6,032 nt of DNA, taken from Arthrobacter sp. GTDB lineage: Bacteria; Actinomycetota; Actinomycetes; Actinomycetales; Micrococcaceae. Shown one piece after another: positions 5,445 through 6,032 of the stretch. Made by a program: the position numbers and the translations under genes. The stretch's first letter is position 1. Each line of letters starts with the position of its first letter. The stretch spans positions 1-6,032 of the forward strand of contig JASLBS010000120.1 of the NCBI GenBank assembly GCA_030146405.1, given 5' to 3'. Below the pieces are notes generated by a model. It was not told the DNA's origin, did not search any database, and worked only from the letters and a program-made list of their open reading frames with translations.

Positions 5445-5472
5445 TGGACCGTCCACACCGATGACGTAGGCT
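5445..5472 (+). promoter_or_regulatory. prfB: candidate promoter of prfB, giving a nearly leaderless mRNA
   Basis: TAGGCT (5467-5472) lies 9 bases before the prfB ATG, with a weak -35-like TGGACC (5445-5450) 16 bases upstream. A -10 box this close to the ATG would place the transcript start within a few bases of the start codon. This fits the lack of a strong Shine-Dalgarno before prfB and the frequent leaderless transcripts of actinobacteria. Confidence 0.35.
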
Positions 5473-5481
5473 GGAACGACC

Positions 5482-6032
5482 ATGGCAACCACTGATTTTC
5501 CCGCACAGATCCGCGCCCTTCGCGCCAAGTACCAGTCCATCGAGCAGGTCTCCGACGTGGACGGAATACGGAAGGACATCTCGGAACTGAGCGAGGAAGC
5601 GGGCGCCCCGGACCTCTGGGACGATCCCTCTGCAGCCCAGAAGGTGACGTCCAAGCTGTCCCACCGACAGTCCGCCCTCGAGCGCCTCGAGACGCTCGAG
5701 AGTCGCATCGACGACCTCGAGGTCCTCGTCGAACTCGCGCAGGACGAATCCGACGCGGATACCTTGGCGGAGGCCGAGAAGGAACTGGTGTCCCTCAGTA
5801 AATCTCTCGACGATCTCGAGATCGTGACACTGCTGGCGGGTGAGTGGGACGAACGCGAGGCCGTGGTGACCATCCGCTCCGGTGCAGGGGGAGTGGATGC
5901 CGCGGATTTCGCCGAGATGCTCCTGCGCATGTACCTCCGCTGGGCCGAGCGTCACGGCTACCCGACGCAGGTGCTCGATACGTCCTACGCGGAGGAAGCG
6001 GGCCTGAAGTCCGCGACCTTCGAGGTCAAGGC
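5482..6032 (+). CDS. prfB: peptide chain release factor 2, N-terminal part (3' end outside window)
   Basis: The first 183 residues of RF2 are present; the protein recognises UGA and UAA stop codons and triggers peptide release on the ribosome. The N-terminal helical domain runs from residue 1 to about 115 (RALRAKYQSIEQVSDVDG, then APDLWDDPSAAQKVTSKLSH, a hallmark RF2 segment with a coiled-coil-like Leu/Glu/Asp-rich region at 65-115). It is followed by VTIRSGAGGVDAADFAEMLLRMYLRWAERHGY, the start of the core PCRF domain in its actinobacterial form. The stop-recognition and GGQ motifs lie beyond the window edge. The frame is continuous with no in-frame UGA near codon 25, so the programmed +1 frameshift used by Escherichia coli prfB is absent, as is usual in actinobacteria. 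ATG 5482 is the start; only a weak GGA precedes it, and the mRNA may be nearly leaderless. It is transcribed divergently from the pectinase gene. Confidence 0.96.
   Translation, partial: MATTDFPAQIRALRAKYQSIEQVSDVDGIRKDISELSEEAGAPDLWDDPSAAQKVTSKLSHRQSALERLETLESRIDDLEVLVELAQDESDADTLAEAEKELVSLSKSLDDLEIVTLLAGEWDEREAVVTIRSGAGGVDAADFAEMLLRMYLRWAERHGYPTQVLDTSYAEEAGLKSATFEVK

Noticed and set aside
5280..5495. 71-codon plus-strand frame across the pectinase-prfB intergenic region
   Set aside because: No ribosome binding site at its start, it overlaps the operator and both promoter candidates, and it extends into prfB in another frame.
4865..5506. 213-codon minus-strand open frame spanning the GH28 start and the prfB 5' end
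   Set aside because: It runs through the operator, promoter and ribosome-binding region in another frame and has no recognisable domain.
5392..5955. Two long minus-strand frames opposite prfB
   Set aside because: They are shadows of the conserved RF2 coding sequence; no plausible start signal and Ser/Arg-rich low-quality translation.

Overview
The window looks like chromosomal DNA from a high-GC actinobacterium, most likely a member of the Micrococcales and plausibly Micrococcaceae/Arthrobacter-like. This rests on strong G/C preference at third codon positions, GTG and TTG starts, a split tadE/tadG-type pilus operon of actinobacterial form, and an RF2 N-terminus that reads like remembered Arthrobacter-type PrfB proteins. 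The placement is by recognition, not by a database search.

Layout: positions 1-3126 (+) are the 3' end of a tightly packed Tad/Flp-type pilus (type IVc pilus, type II secretion-like) operon. In order it holds the C-terminal part of TadB, complete TadC, a 71-residue Flp-like small membrane protein, a TadE-like pseudopilin, a second TadE/TadF-like pseudopilin and a TadG-like protein. Junctions are overlapping (TTGA, ATGA, a 20-base overlap) or very short, which suggests one transcript with translational coupling. The operon promoter and the ATPase gene lie outside the window to the left. A perfect 15-bp inverted repeat (3151-3189) sits in the 72-base gap between this operon and the convergent gene that follows.

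Positions 3199-5244 (-) encode a secreted fibronectin-III plus glycoside hydrolase family 28 protein, closely resembling exo-polygalacturonases of the PehX type. It is a pectin-degrading enzyme with all the GH28 active-site motifs. Upstream lie a Shine-Dalgarno sequence, a 5'-UTR hairpin, a perfect 14-bp LacI-type operator palindrome and a candidate promoter. Together they suggest sugar-responsive repression of a single-gene catabolic unit.

Positions 5482-6032 (+) are the 5' part of prfB (peptide chain release factor 2), transcribed divergently from the pectinase gene. It is an unshifted, single-frame prfB lacking the UGA autoregulatory frameshift site near codon 25.

Nothing in the window is clearly a new system. 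The most interesting items are the Flp-like protein lacking the canonical Glu+5, the multi-pseudopilin arrangement with differing +5 residues, the compact control region between the pectinase and prfB, and the apparent insertion of a plant-polymer-degrading gene between the pilus operon and a core translation gene. No RNA genes, insertion sequences, CRISPR arrays or attachment sites were seen.
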